Assembly: GCA_902522115.1 (NCBI GenBank) | Contig: CABYUV010000002.1 | Location: forward strand, 1-64,000 | Length of the DNA: 64,000 nucleotides | From: an uncultured Pelagibacteraceae bacterium | GTDB taxonomy: Bacteria > Pseudomonadota > Alphaproteobacteria > Pelagibacterales > Pelagibacteraceae | Direction: 5' to 3' | In this document: one piece after another, positions 33,509-41,347 of the stretch | Numbering within the stretch: position 1 is the stretch's first letter | Layout: each line of letters begins with the position of its first letter | Notes under the pieces: model-generated | What the model was told of the DNA's origin: nothing | What the model saw: only the letters and a program-made list of their open reading frames with translations | The model's database searches: none | Program-made: the position numbers and the translations under genes

Positions 33509-34021
33509 ATGTTTTATGATTTAAAAGATAAAAAACCAAAAAACTCTGGCGAAAATTGGGTTGCCCCTAATGCTACAATAATAGGAGATGTTACTTTAGA
33601 AAAAAATACAAGTATTTGGTTTAATGCAGTTCTTAGAGGAGATATTGAAAATATTCATATTGGTGAAGGATCAAATGTACAAGATGGGAGTGTTTTACAC
33701 ACTGATCCAGGTTGCCCACTAAAAGTGGGAAAAAATGTTACTGTTGGGCATTTAGTTATGCTTCATGGATGTACCATTGGAGATAACAGTTTAATTGGAA
33801 TTGGAGCAGTCATCCTAAATAAAGCTAATATTGGAAAAAATTGTATTATCGGAGCTAAGGCCTTAATTACAGAAAATAAAGTTATACCTGACAATTCTTT
33901 GGTTGTAGGCTCTCCAGGTAAAGTTATTAGAGAAGTTTCAGAGGAAGAAAAAAAAGCAGTGTTTGAAAACACAAAACATTATCAAGATAATTGGAAAAAA
34001 TATTCGAAATCAATTTTTTAA
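33509..34021 (+). CDS. Gamma carbonic anhydrase-like hexapeptide-repeat protein
   Basis: The 170-residue left-handed beta-helix protein of the YrdA/CaiE/gamma-CA group shows hexapeptide repeats from NATIIGDVTLEKNTSIWFNAVLRGD onward (in parts). Three metal-site His are present: VLHTD, TVGHLVMLHG. It probably forms a trimer with zinc or iron at the interfaces. Catalysis of CO2 hydration is unproven for most YrdA-like members. It is divergent (19 nt) from the thioredoxin-like gene and 9 nt before the DUF1330 gene. Confidence 0.88.
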   Translation: MFYDLKDKKPKNSGENWVAPNATIIGDVTLEKNTSIWFNAVLRGDIENIHIGEGSNVQDGSVLHTDPGCPLKVGKNVTVGHLVMLHGCTIGDNSLIGIGAVILNKANIGKNCIIGAKALITENKVIPDNSLVVGSPGKVIREVSEEEKKAVFENTKHYQDNWKKYSKSIF

Positions 34022-34030
34022 AGGAGTTAA

Positions 34031-34324
34031 ATGCCAGCAGGATATGTAATAGCACAATTGAAAATAACTAATCCTGAAAACTACAAAGAATATGTTGAAA
34101 AAGTTAATCCAATTGTAAAAAAATTTGGTGGAGAATTTTTGGTAAGAGCAGGTGAGTATCAAATATTTGATGGTGAGACAAATTTTCCAAGAATAATCAT
34201 TTTGAAATTTCCAAGTTATGAGAAGGCTTTGGAGTGGTATAATTCTGAAGAGTATAAGCCAATAAAACAAATTAGATTGGATAATTCAGAAGGCACGAAT
34301 ATAATAATTAAAGGTATTCAATAA
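34031..34324 (+). CDS. DUF1330 family protein
   Basis: This 97-residue protein has a ferredoxin-like dimeric alpha-beta barrel pattern: GYVIAQLKITNPENYKEYVEKV, FGGEFLVRAGEYQIFDGE, and IIILKFPSYEKALEWYNSEEY. These are typical of DUF1330, whose function is unknown. AAGGAG lies 6 nt before the ATG. It sits between the carbonic anhydrase-like gene and a secreted HExxH protein, all on the plus strand with 9-nt gaps. Confidence 0.88.
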   Translation: MPAGYVIAQLKITNPENYKEYVEKVNPIVKKFGGEFLVRAGEYQIFDGETNFPRIIILKFPSYEKALEWYNSEEYKPIKQIRLDNSEGTNIIIKGIQ

Positions 34325-34333
34325 ATTCTTACA

Positions 34334-35281
34334 ATGAGAAAACTATTTTTAATTTTAATACTATTCTTATTTAGCTTACCAACATTTGCATCTGATGAAA
34401 AACCAGGAAGATTTTTTGAAGATCAGCCCGATGTAAGTGATGATTATCAAATTCATTTTATTTACATGCTTACAGCTAGTGATAAAGATAACGAGTTAGA
34501 TATTAATGGTGAGATAGAGGAGTATGCTGACAAAATTAATGCTCTCGTTGAAAAGTTTAGTAAAAAAACAAAAGGATCTTCTGGTGCAAAAAAGTATAAG
34601 TATGATTATCGAAAAGATGGAAAATTAGATGTTACTTTCATAAGATTAGATAAAAAAAGAAAAGAACTTCACAAACATATAAATAACAATTATCGAGGCT
34701 ACCTTTGGTTAAATGGATTTAATAATCCTAAAAAAGTTTATTTTACCTTTGCTGATGTAACTAGCGTTGATGGAGGAGAAGGTGGAGTAGGAATGGCGTC
34801 AATGTTTCTTAAAAATAAACATAATAGAAATAAAAATAATATGGTTAAGACAGCAGTTCACGAAATACACCATGCAATGGGAGGAGGTTTTGCCTGTGTC
34901 CCAGGAATGAATAAAAAAGCTCATTTTTCAAGCGGTCAAGATACTGATGCAAAACATATGTTTTTTGGAAAAGCTTATGCCCATAATGTCGAAGGTTGTC
35001 CAAAAGGAGAAGACTCAGTTTATTTAACTCCTACGTCAAATGACCCATATGATCCATTCAAACTTATTTGTCTAAACGAGTGGGGAAAATATAACCACAA
35101 AAAACTTGTTAAACTTAGAGATAAACAGGCAAGTGATCTTAAAAAAGGTAAGTGGAATTATAGAAGCGGAGGATCTGGGTGCAAGTTTACTTATTGGGAC
35201 AGAAATGGTACCGGGGTTATGAAATTATTTAATAACGAACAAGCTTCTAGAGAGTATAATAGAAATCCAAAAGATCATTAA
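34334..35281 (+). CDS. Secreted zinc-metalloprotease-like protein (HExxH), unknown family
   Basis: I do not recognise the family. The 315-residue protein has a signal peptide (about 1-19, ending PTFA-S) and a zinc-site pattern VHEIHHAMGGG with HExxH at 176-180. A third ligand is not obvious; His198, His207 or the Asp/Glu nearby are candidates. The mature part is basic in places and has four Cys. The C-terminal region (GSGCKFTYWDRNG) may be a small beta domain. It precedes another secreted unknown by 7 nt, suggesting a two-gene exported system. Protease activity is inferred from the motif only. Confidence 0.65.
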   Translation: MRKLFLILILFLFSLPTFASDEKPGRFFEDQPDVSDDYQIHFIYMLTASDKDNELDINGEIEEYADKINALVEKFSKKTKGSSGAKKYKYDYRKDGKLDVTFIRLDKKRKELHKHINNNYRGYLWLNGFNNPKKVYFTFADVTSVDGGEGGVGMASMFLKNKHNRNKNNMVKTAVHEIHHAMGGGFACVPGMNKKAHFSSGQDTDAKHMFFGKAYAHNVEGCPKGEDSVYLTPTSNDPYDPFKLICLNEWGKYNHKKLVKLRDKQASDLKKGKWNYRSGGSGCKFTYWDRNGTGVMKLFNNEQASREYNRNPKDH

Positions 35282-35288
35282 ATATTTA

Positions 35289-35873
35289 ATGAAAAAACTT
35301 TTAGTAATTTTGATAATTTCTTTAATTTCTCAATTATCTCAAGCAAACGAAAGATTTATACCACTTGAATTATTCACTGGTGGTGAAATTCGTGATGATA
35401 CAGAAATTAAATTTACAAAAGCTAATTTGGTCTTTGGAGAAAAGAAAAGAAAACAAATAGTAGGACCTGAAGATTGGAAAAATCCAAATACAGGTGAGAT
35501 AATTAAAGTTTATAAAAGAACAAGAAAAGGTCAAAGTGGAGTAAAAACCCAACTTTTTACTGTTACTAATGATGGACAATGTATTGGAAGAGTTTGGGAT
35601 AGTAGGCGTGGTGGAAGAATAATTGTAAATGGATGTAAATTTCCTTTAGGTGTTTGGAAAGAAGGTGAAAAAAGAACATTTAACGGATCCTCTGGAGGAA
35701 AGACAAGAAAAATTGAATTAACTATTTTAAAACTAGGAAAAAAACAAAAAGATAAAATAAAATTTAATTGGAAACTTTACGATGGAGCTGGAAAATTAAT
35801 GGATGACAATGATTATACATTTTCTGCTGGGAGAGCAATGACAAAGCTTAATGATAAAAAAATATCAAAATGA
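35289..35873 (+). CDS. Secreted protein of unknown function
   Basis: No family is recognised. The 194 residues include a signal peptide (about 1-19, ending LSQA-N). The mature part looks beta-rich and has two Cys (GQCIGRVW, NGCKFPLG) that could form one disulfide. The repeated pattern 'beta strand, GG/GS turn' (SRRGGRIIVNG, SSGGKTRKIELTIL) hints at a small sandwich or barrel. It lies 7 nt after the HExxH gene and ends 17 nt before a convergent membrane-protein gene. It may be the substrate, inhibitor or partner of that metalloprotease-like protein. Confidence 0.6.
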   Translation: MKKLLVILIISLISQLSQANERFIPLELFTGGEIRDDTEIKFTKANLVFGEKKRKQIVGPEDWKNPNTGEIIKVYKRTRKGQSGVKTQLFTVTNDGQCIGRVWDSRRGGRIIVNGCKFPLGVWKEGEKRTFNGSSGGKTRKIELTILKLGKKQKDKIKFNWKLYDGAGKLMDDNDYTFSAGRAMTKLNDKKISK

Positions 35874-35890
35874 AAAAAATAGTCAGTTAT

Positions 35891-36094
35891 TTAATTAAAT
35901 AATAGATCGTTAATCGAATAAACTATCAACCCTATAATAATAATTAATAGAATTAAAAAAGAAATTGTTCCACTTAATTGAGCTTTTATTCTTGTTTTTC
36001 CTTCTTTAAATTTTTTAAAGTGAATGCTCCCAAATCTCATTACAGCTAATCCTAAAATAATTAGAAATGCTGTAAATATATATCCAGTAACCAT
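35891..36094 (-). CDS. Small two-helix membrane protein
   Basis: The 67-residue protein has two membrane helices (about 4-20 and 43-62) joined by a basic loop (HFKKFKEGKTRIKAQ), so both ends likely face the periplasm. It resembles small 'twin transmembrane'/HIG1-type proteins only in layout. It is immediately downstream (zero gap) of the PNPOx-like gene on the minus strand and so is probably co-expressed. Its function is unknown. Confidence 0.6.
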   Translation of the reverse strand: MVTGYIFTAFLIILGLAVMRFGSIHFKKFKEGKTRIKAQLSGTISFLILLIIIIGLIVYSINDLLFN

Positions 36095-36700
36095 CTATGG
36101 AACCAACCAAGTATCTTTATTATTTTCTAAATTAAATTTTGCTCTTCGGTGGCCTTTAGCTGCTAAATAAAGCCATTCTATGGATTTGATTTTACATTGA
36201 ATAACAGTGAAGTTTTTATAACCCTCTTCACTTTGTTCTTTGGTGTAATCAAAATTATCTAATTCTGGTTTTAGGCCAGAGGTTGGTACATCTGACTCAG
36301 TTCCTGGACCATTATCAACCAAATAACATTTTCTACTAATATGTTGGGTTCTAGACCAAGACTCTTTTGTTACTTCATTATTATGATTAATTATGCATTC
36401 TACTTTTAATCTAACCTGTATTTTTTCATCTTTATCATAAAACAACATTGCAGCATTTTTATTTGCTCTCAATTTTTCAATTTTATCTGATCTGATATCA
36501 CTATGATATTGCACTAGATTATTTGATTGATCAGATTTTCTTAGAACAACAATTCTTCCATCTAGATCAGATTGATCTCCACAAATAAATACTGGTATTC
36601 GAAAAGGAGAACTTCTGTCTTTCACAGCATTGTCTAGCATTGACCAAATTTTCTTTTTGATCTCTGCAAAGTCCTCGTAATAAGGAACTGTATCCGTCAC
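36095..36700 (-). CDS. Pyridoxamine 5'-phosphate oxidase-like flavoprotein
   Basis: This 201-residue split-barrel flavin-binding protein has IKKKIWSMLDNAVKDRSSPFRIPVF at the start, then DGRIVVLRKSD, VQYHSDIRSDKIEKLRANKNAAMLFYDKDEKIQVRLK (FMN site, given in parts) and a C-terminal EWLYLAAKGHRRAKF. It differs from true PdxH in its C-terminal dimer segment, so a general FMN/heme-utilisation or oxidoreductase role is as likely. It sits 5 nt after the beta-hydroxyacid dehydrogenase gene and abuts a small membrane-protein gene. Confidence 0.75.
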   Translation of the reverse strand: MTDTVPYYEDFAEIKKKIWSMLDNAVKDRSSPFRIPVFICGDQSDLDGRIVVLRKSDQSNNLVQYHSDIRSDKIEKLRANKNAAMLFYDKDEKIQVRLKVECIINHNNEVTKESWSRTQHISRKCYLVDNGPGTESDVPTSGLKPELDNFDYTKEQSEEGYKNFTVIQCKIKSIEWLYLAAKGHRRAKFNLENNKDTWLVP

Positions 36701-36705
36701 AAATA

Positions 36706-37581
36706 TTATTTTTTCTTTTTTAATCGAGCAATCAAACCTGAGCTATCCCAACGATTTCCACCCATCTCTTGAACCTCAGCATAATAACCATCAATAATTT
36801 CTGTTATAGGAACAGGCGAGCCATTTTTTTTTGCTTCTTCAATTGCAATTTTAAGATCTTTTCTCATCCAATCGATAGCAAAACCATAATCAAACTTATC
36901 ATCTGTCATAGTTCGGTATCTATTTTCCATTTGCCAAGATTGTGCTGCACCTTTAGATATAGTTTCCATAACTTTATCCATATCTAAACCTGCATTAATT
37001 CCAAAATTGATTGCTTCAGATAAACCCTGGACTGTTCCAGCAATACAAATTTGGTTCATCATTTTTGTTAACTGGCCACTTCCACAAGGACCAATTAATT
37101 TAACCTTTTTACTATAACAATCAATTACAGGCTCAGCTTTTTTAAACACTTCTTCATCACCACCAACCATTACTGTTAGTATTCCACCTTCAGCTCCAGC
37201 TTGTCCTCCAGAAATTGGAGCATCTAAAAAACTAAACCCTTTATCATTTGCTTTTTTATTTAATTCTCTAGATACTTCTGCAGATACAGTTGAGTTATCA
37301 ATAAAAATTGAACCGGCTTTTGCTGTGTTAAACAATCCATTTTCCCCAGTTGCAACTTCTCTTAAATCATCGTCATTACCAACGCATGTAAAAATGAAAT
37401 CTGCACCATCTGCAGCCTCCGCAGGTGTATTTGCCATTTTACCTTTATATTCAGCTATCCATTTTTCAGCTTTTGATTTTGTTCTATTAAAAACAGTTAC
37501 ATTGTGTCCGGCTTTTGATATATAACCAGCCATTGGGTAGCCCATCACCCCAAGACCTATGAAAGCAACATTACAAGTCAT
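36706..37581 (-). CDS. NAD(P)-dependent beta-hydroxyacid dehydrogenase (3-hydroxyisobutyrate dehydrogenase/tartronate semialdehyde reductase family)
   Basis: This 291-residue enzyme has a Rossmann GLGVMG (9-14), substrate-binding DAPISGGQAGAEGG (about 120-132) and catalytic Lys173 in GSGQLTKMMNQ. The FNRTKSKAEKW after strand 2 (Asn-Arg-Thr) suggests NADP preference. It reversibly oxidises a 3-hydroxy acid, and the exact substrate cannot be chosen between hydroxyisobutyrate, glycerate and relatives. It heads a minus-strand group with the PNPOx-like and two-helix genes. Its start is only 11 nt from the divergent MFS gene start. Confidence 0.85.
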   Translation of the reverse strand: MTCNVAFIGLGVMGYPMAGYISKAGHNVTVFNRTKSKAEKWIAEYKGKMANTPAEAADGADFIFTCVGNDDDLREVATGENGLFNTAKAGSIFIDNSTVSAEVSRELNKKANDKGFSFLDAPISGGQAGAEGGILTVMVGGDEEVFKKAEPVIDCYSKKVKLIGPCGSGQLTKMMNQICIAGTVQGLSEAINFGINAGLDMDKVMETISKGAAQSWQMENRYRTMTDDKFDYGFAIDWMRKDLKIAIEEAKKNGSPVPITEIIDGYYAEVQEMGGNRWDSSGLIARLKKKK

Positions 37582-37592
37582 AATTTTTTTCT

Positions 37593-38799
37593 ATGTTTAA
37601 AAGTTTAAGTTTAAAAGTAATTGTATTTGGATTTATTTTTACATTTTTTTCAAGCTTTGGACAGAGTTTTTTTCTTGGGCTTTTTAATTCTAGTATAAGA
37701 GATGCTTTATCAATTACACATGGACAATTTGGCTCAATTTATGCATCAGCAACTTTATTAAGTAGTATTGTTTTAGTTTGGATTGGAAAAAAAAATTGAT
37801 GATGTAAATATATTAAAATTTGCCTCTTATGTAATAATTTTTCTATCCGCTTCTTGTTTCATATTTTCAAAAATTTCATCTGTTATTTTTTTATTTGTAG
37901 GAATTTTCTTAATGCGTTTGGCTGGACAAGGCTTATCAAGTCATACAGCTACAACAACCATATCTCGTTTTTTTGAAAAAAACAGAGGCAGGGCTTTGAG
38001 CACAGGTTGGTTAGGATTGTCATTAGCTGAATTTATAATGCCTGTTTTAATTGTTTTTTTATTAACTTTTATAGAGTGGAGAGATATTTGGGTTTCAATT
38101 TCTATTTTAGTTATAATTGTATTACCTATAGCAACTTTTATTTTAGTTAAAGAGGTTAAACTTGATACTCGAGAAGAAACTAAAATAGAAGAGAAAAATA
38201 AAGAAATCAAACAATGGAAAAGAATAGAAGTTTTAAAAGATTATAGATTTTACATCATTTGTATGACGATGTTAGCCATGCCATGGATTGCAACAGGATC
38301 TTTTGTTTATCAGTCTTTTATTTCTTCTTCTAAGGAGTGGGGACCTTATGTGATTGCACAATCATTTATGGCTTACTCAATTTTTTCAGTGATTACTCTT
38401 TTCATTTCTGGTTTTTTAATTGATAAATTTTCAAGCAGAAAATTATTGATTTATATGAATATCCCACTTTTTTTTGGCACTATAGTTCTATTCTATTTTG
38501 ATGCACCTATATCTTCTTTTGTATTTTTTGGTTTAGTTGGAGTGACTAATGGTTTGGCAAATGTGCTTGGTTCTTCAACCTGGGCTGAGATTTATGGTGT
38601 TAAATATATTGGATCTATAAAAGCCTTAACAACAGCATTGATGGTATTTTCAACAGCATTTGGAACTGCTTTATTTGGTTTTCTTATTGATATTGGATTT
38701 TCTATTGAACAGATAGCCGTTGTTTCAGGAACTTATATTTTTGGCTCAATTATTCTTCTTTATTTAGTTAAAAATAAGCTAAATCCTAATTATTTATAA
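37593..38799 (+). pseudogene. MFS transporter interrupted by +1 frameshift at an A9 run
   Basis: The first part (37593-37799, 68 residues) encodes a start and membrane helices 1-2 up to VLVWIGKK, then stops. The rest (frame open from 37783 to 38799) continues as IDDVNILKFASYV through ten more helices, with the MFS loop GRALSTGWLGLSLAE. Joined at the A9 tract (37787-37795) with eight A's instead of nine, they give one normal protein of about 400 residues. The GKKIDD join matches the conserved MFS loop 2-3. It could be a genuine mutation, a sequencing or assembly error, or slippage-dependent expression. The start is 11 nt from the divergent dehydrogenase gene. The substrate is unknown. Confidence 0.82.
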
Positions 38800-38842
38800 A
38801 ATACTCCTTGATTTTTAAAGACTCACTGTGTAGATACTCCGC

Positions 38843-39379
38843 ATGGCAAGAGTTACTGTAGAAGACTGTATAGATAAAGTAGAGAGCCCTTACGAGTTAG
38901 TATTAGTTGCTAAAGAAAGAGCTACTCAACTTAATGCAGGAATAGAACCAACAATTGATAGAGATAACGACAAAAATACTGTCATTTCACTACGAGAAAT
39001 TGCTGAAGAAAAAATTAAAGTTTCAGATCTAACTGATAGCGCTGTATACAAACTTAGAAAACATGTTGAACAAGTCGATGATACAGCTGAAGATGATGAA
39101 GATATAGGTGATGATTTTGAAAATCTATATAAAGGTGAAATTTCAAAAAGTGGTACCCCGATTTTACCTTCAAAAAGAGCAAGAAAAACTCCAGAAAAAA
39201 TTCAAGTAACGAAAGAAGATTTGGCTGAGCTATCTGAGACAGCTACAGCAGATGTTGATAATTCAGTGGGTGAAGAAACTATGAATGAGCAAGGTGAAGT
39301 TTCTTTAGATGAAGTATCAGAGTCAGAAAACCAAGAAGTGGACGTAACTTCAGACGACACCGAAGCTTCAAACTCTTAA
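38843..39379 (+). CDS. rpoZ: RNA polymerase omega subunit with long acidic tail
   Basis: Residues 1 to about 75 are canonical omega: MARVTVEDCIDKVESPYELVLVAKERA, TIDRDNDKNTVISLREIAE, then the KHVE end. Omega chaperones the beta-prime subunit and binds ppGpp in many proteobacteria. The protein here is 178 residues, about twice the normal size. Residues 77-178 form a low-complexity acidic tail (many D/E/S/T) with a short basic break at 108-122 (LPSKRARKTPEKIQ). No spoT follows; dusA is next. It looks intact, not frameshifted, since the tail stays in frame with coherent composition. Confidence 0.93.
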   Translation: MARVTVEDCIDKVESPYELVLVAKERATQLNAGIEPTIDRDNDKNTVISLREIAEEKIKVSDLTDSAVYKLRKHVEQVDDTAEDDEDIGDDFENLYKGEISKSGTPILPSKRARKTPEKIQVTKEDLAELSETATADVDNSVGEETMNEQGEVSLDEVSESENQEVDVTSDDTEASNS

Positions 39380-39401
39380 AAAAATAATATAAAGTTATAT
39401 C

Positions 39402-40394
39402 ATGGATAGGAAAGTTTCAGTTGCTCCTATGATGGATTGTACAGATCGTCATGAAAGGTATTTTCTTAGATTAATATCTAAAAATACACTTCTTTATACC
39501 GAGATGATAGTCGATGAAGCTATAAATAGAGGAGATAAAAAAAAGTTATTAGAATTTAATATCAATGAGAAGCCTGTAGCACTTCAATTAGGTGGATCTT
39601 CTCCAAAACTTTTAGCTGAAGCAACTAAAGTAGGTGAAGATTTTGGTTATGATGAAATTAATCTAAACTTAGGTTGCCCTAGTAAGAAAGTTGAAAAAAA
39701 TAGATTTGGTGCATGTTTAATGAAAGAGCCAAATTTAGTTGCAGATTGTTTAAGTAAAATGCAATCAGTTACAAAACTACCAGTGACAATCAAAACAAGA
39801 ATTGGTTACGATGATGTGGAAGATTATGAAAATTTATACAGTTTTATTTCTACTCTAAAAGCAACTGGAGTTAAAACTTTCATCATTCATGCAAGAAAAG
39901 CAATGCTGGGTAAATTTACTCCAAAGCAAAATTTAAATATCCCACCTTTAAAATATGAGTACGTGTATAAATTAAAAGAAGATTTTCCGAATGAAGAGAT
40001 TATAATTAATGGAGGAATAACCTCAGTGGATGAAATAAAACCTCTTTTAGAAAAAACAGATGGTGTAATGATTGGACGAGCTGCATATCATACTCCTTAT
40101 TTACTTGCAGATATTGAAAGGGAAATATTTAATAATGACGATGTACCAACTAGACAAGATGTAATTGAACAACTTATTCCTTATGTGAAAGAAGAATTAA
40201 AAAAAGGAACAAGATTAAATCAAATCATGAGACACACTCTTGGATTATTTCATGGACAAACAGGTGCAAGTTATTGGAAAAGGTATTTAAGTGAAAACAT
40301 GTGTGTAAGAGATGCTGATGTGAAAAAAATTGACCACATTATGGATAAAATTAAATACAATAATGTTGACACTAGAGTAGGGTATTCTGCTTAA
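39402..40394 (+). CDS. dusA: tRNA-dihydrouridine synthase A
   Basis: This 330-residue DusA has an FMN TIM barrel with VAPMMDCTDRHERYFLRLI at the start (family DRHxRYF), LQLGGSSPKLLAEA, catalytic Cys92 in NLNLGCPSKKV, HARKAMLGKFTPKQN, and INGGITSVDEI then MIGRAAYHTPYLL. It reduces U20/U20a in the tRNA D loop using NADPH. It lies 22 nt after rpoZ and just before a TauE-like permease frame that opens inside its 3' end. Confidence 0.95.
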   Translation: MDRKVSVAPMMDCTDRHERYFLRLISKNTLLYTEMIVDEAINRGDKKKLLEFNINEKPVALQLGGSSPKLLAEATKVGEDFGYDEINLNLGCPSKKVEKNRFGACLMKEPNLVADCLSKMQSVTKLPVTIKTRIGYDDVEDYENLYSFISTLKATGVKTFIIHARKAMLGKFTPKQNLNIPPLKYEYVYKLKEDFPNEEIIINGGITSVDEIKPLLEKTDGVMIGRAAYHTPYLLADIEREIFNNDDVPTRQDVIEQLIPYVKEELKKGTRLNQIMRHTLGLFHGQTGASYWKRYLSENMCVRDADVKKIDHIMDKIKYNNVDTRVGYSA

Positions 40395-40428
40395 TTCAAT
40401 TTTAGCAAACGAATACAGTTATATTATT

Positions 40429-41220
40429 TTGTTAATGGTTTTAACAGCAATACCAGTTGGTTTTGTTGCTGGATTATTTGGTATTGGTGGAGGGTTAATA
40501 ACTGTTCCTTTTTTATATTTTATATTTGGTTCTTTAGAAATTGATCCTCAATATGTTATGCATCTTGCTGTCGGAACTTCCTTTGCAATTATAATACCAA
40601 CGTCTACAGTTTCAGTTTTAACACATCATAAATTTAAAGCTGTTGATTTTGATATTGTTAAGAATTACGGTCTTTTTGTTGTGCTGGGAGTTATCGTCGG
40701 CACTGCTTTTGCAGCATCTTTAAAAACTAAATCCTTGGTTTTATTTTTTTCAGTAATGATATTATTTTTAGGAATTTACTTACTTTTAATAAAAGAAAAG
40801 GAAAAGAATATAATTATTAAAATGAAATTACATCTAAAAGTAATTCTTGGTTTTCTTGTTGGTTTTATATCTGCCCCTATGGGCATAGGAGGGGCGGTAA
40901 TGAATGTGCCTATCCTCAAGTTTTTTGGCTATTCAATAAATAAAGCCATAGGAAGTGCTGCAGCTATAGGCTTTTTAATTGCTCTTTTTGGAGCAACAGG
41001 TTTTTTAATTTCTGGTAATTATTTAAATTCTAGTCTTCCATTAAGTATTGGTTTTATAAATATTCCTGCTTTTCTTATTTTTATACCAATCACAACTTTC
41101 ATGGCTAGAATAGGAGCAAAAACAGTTCACAGTATTGATAAAAACAAAATTAGTAAGTTTTTTGGAATATTTCTTCTAGTAGTTGCGATTAAATTTTTTT
41201 ACGAATATTTAAAAATTTAA
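40429..41220 (+). CDS. TauE/SafE-family membrane permease
   Basis: This 263-residue protein has eight predicted helices. The duplicated TauE/SafE signature is present: GFVAGLFGIGGGLITVPFLYF early and GFISAPMGIGGAVMNVPILKFFG in the second half. The family moves sulfite, sulfoacetate or other organosulfonates, or acts as an anion carrier. The start is uncertain: the listed one is TTG (40429). The frame is open back to 40381 and could begin near 40384-40399 with NSILANEYSYIILLMVL, which would overlap the dusA end. No link to the taurine block, 28 kb away, can be shown. Confidence 0.83.
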   Translation: MLMVLTAIPVGFVAGLFGIGGGLITVPFLYFIFGSLEIDPQYVMHLAVGTSFAIIIPTSTVSVLTHHKFKAVDFDIVKNYGLFVVLGVIVGTAFAASLKTKSLVLFFSVMILFLGIYLLLIKEKEKNIIIKMKLHLKVILGFLVGFISAPMGIGGAVMNVPILKFFGYSINKAIGSAAAIGFLIALFGATGFLISGNYLNSSLPLSIGFINIPAFLIFIPITTFMARIGAKTVHSIDKNKISKFFGIFLLVVAIKFFYEYLKI

Positions 41221-41277
41221 AAAAAAAGAGGTGACTTCAGTCTCCCTCCATCACCTCACGTATTCAGATTAGGTGAT
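41221..41277 (-). terminator. Terminator of the phosphohexomutase gene, with a possible alternative stem
   Basis: Read on the minus strand, GAGGTGA (41251-41257) pairs with TCACCTC (41228-41234) over a 16-nt loop and is followed by seven T's (A7 on plus, 41221-41227): an intrinsic terminator about 90 nt past the stop at 41348. Upstream of it on that strand ATCACCT (41271-41277) could pair with the same GAGGTGA, giving mutually exclusive hairpins. Nothing else is seen in the 127-nt gap. Confidence 0.65.
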
Positions 41278-41347
41278 TCTTTACTTTTTTATGAACACTT
41301 ATTAGTTGAAAATGAACTTTGTTAACTATTAAATTTTTTGATCATAT

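Noticed and set aside
40429-41220. TauE-like permease as part of the taurine system
   Set aside because: It is 28 kb from tauABC with unrelated neighbours; the family name alone is not evidence.
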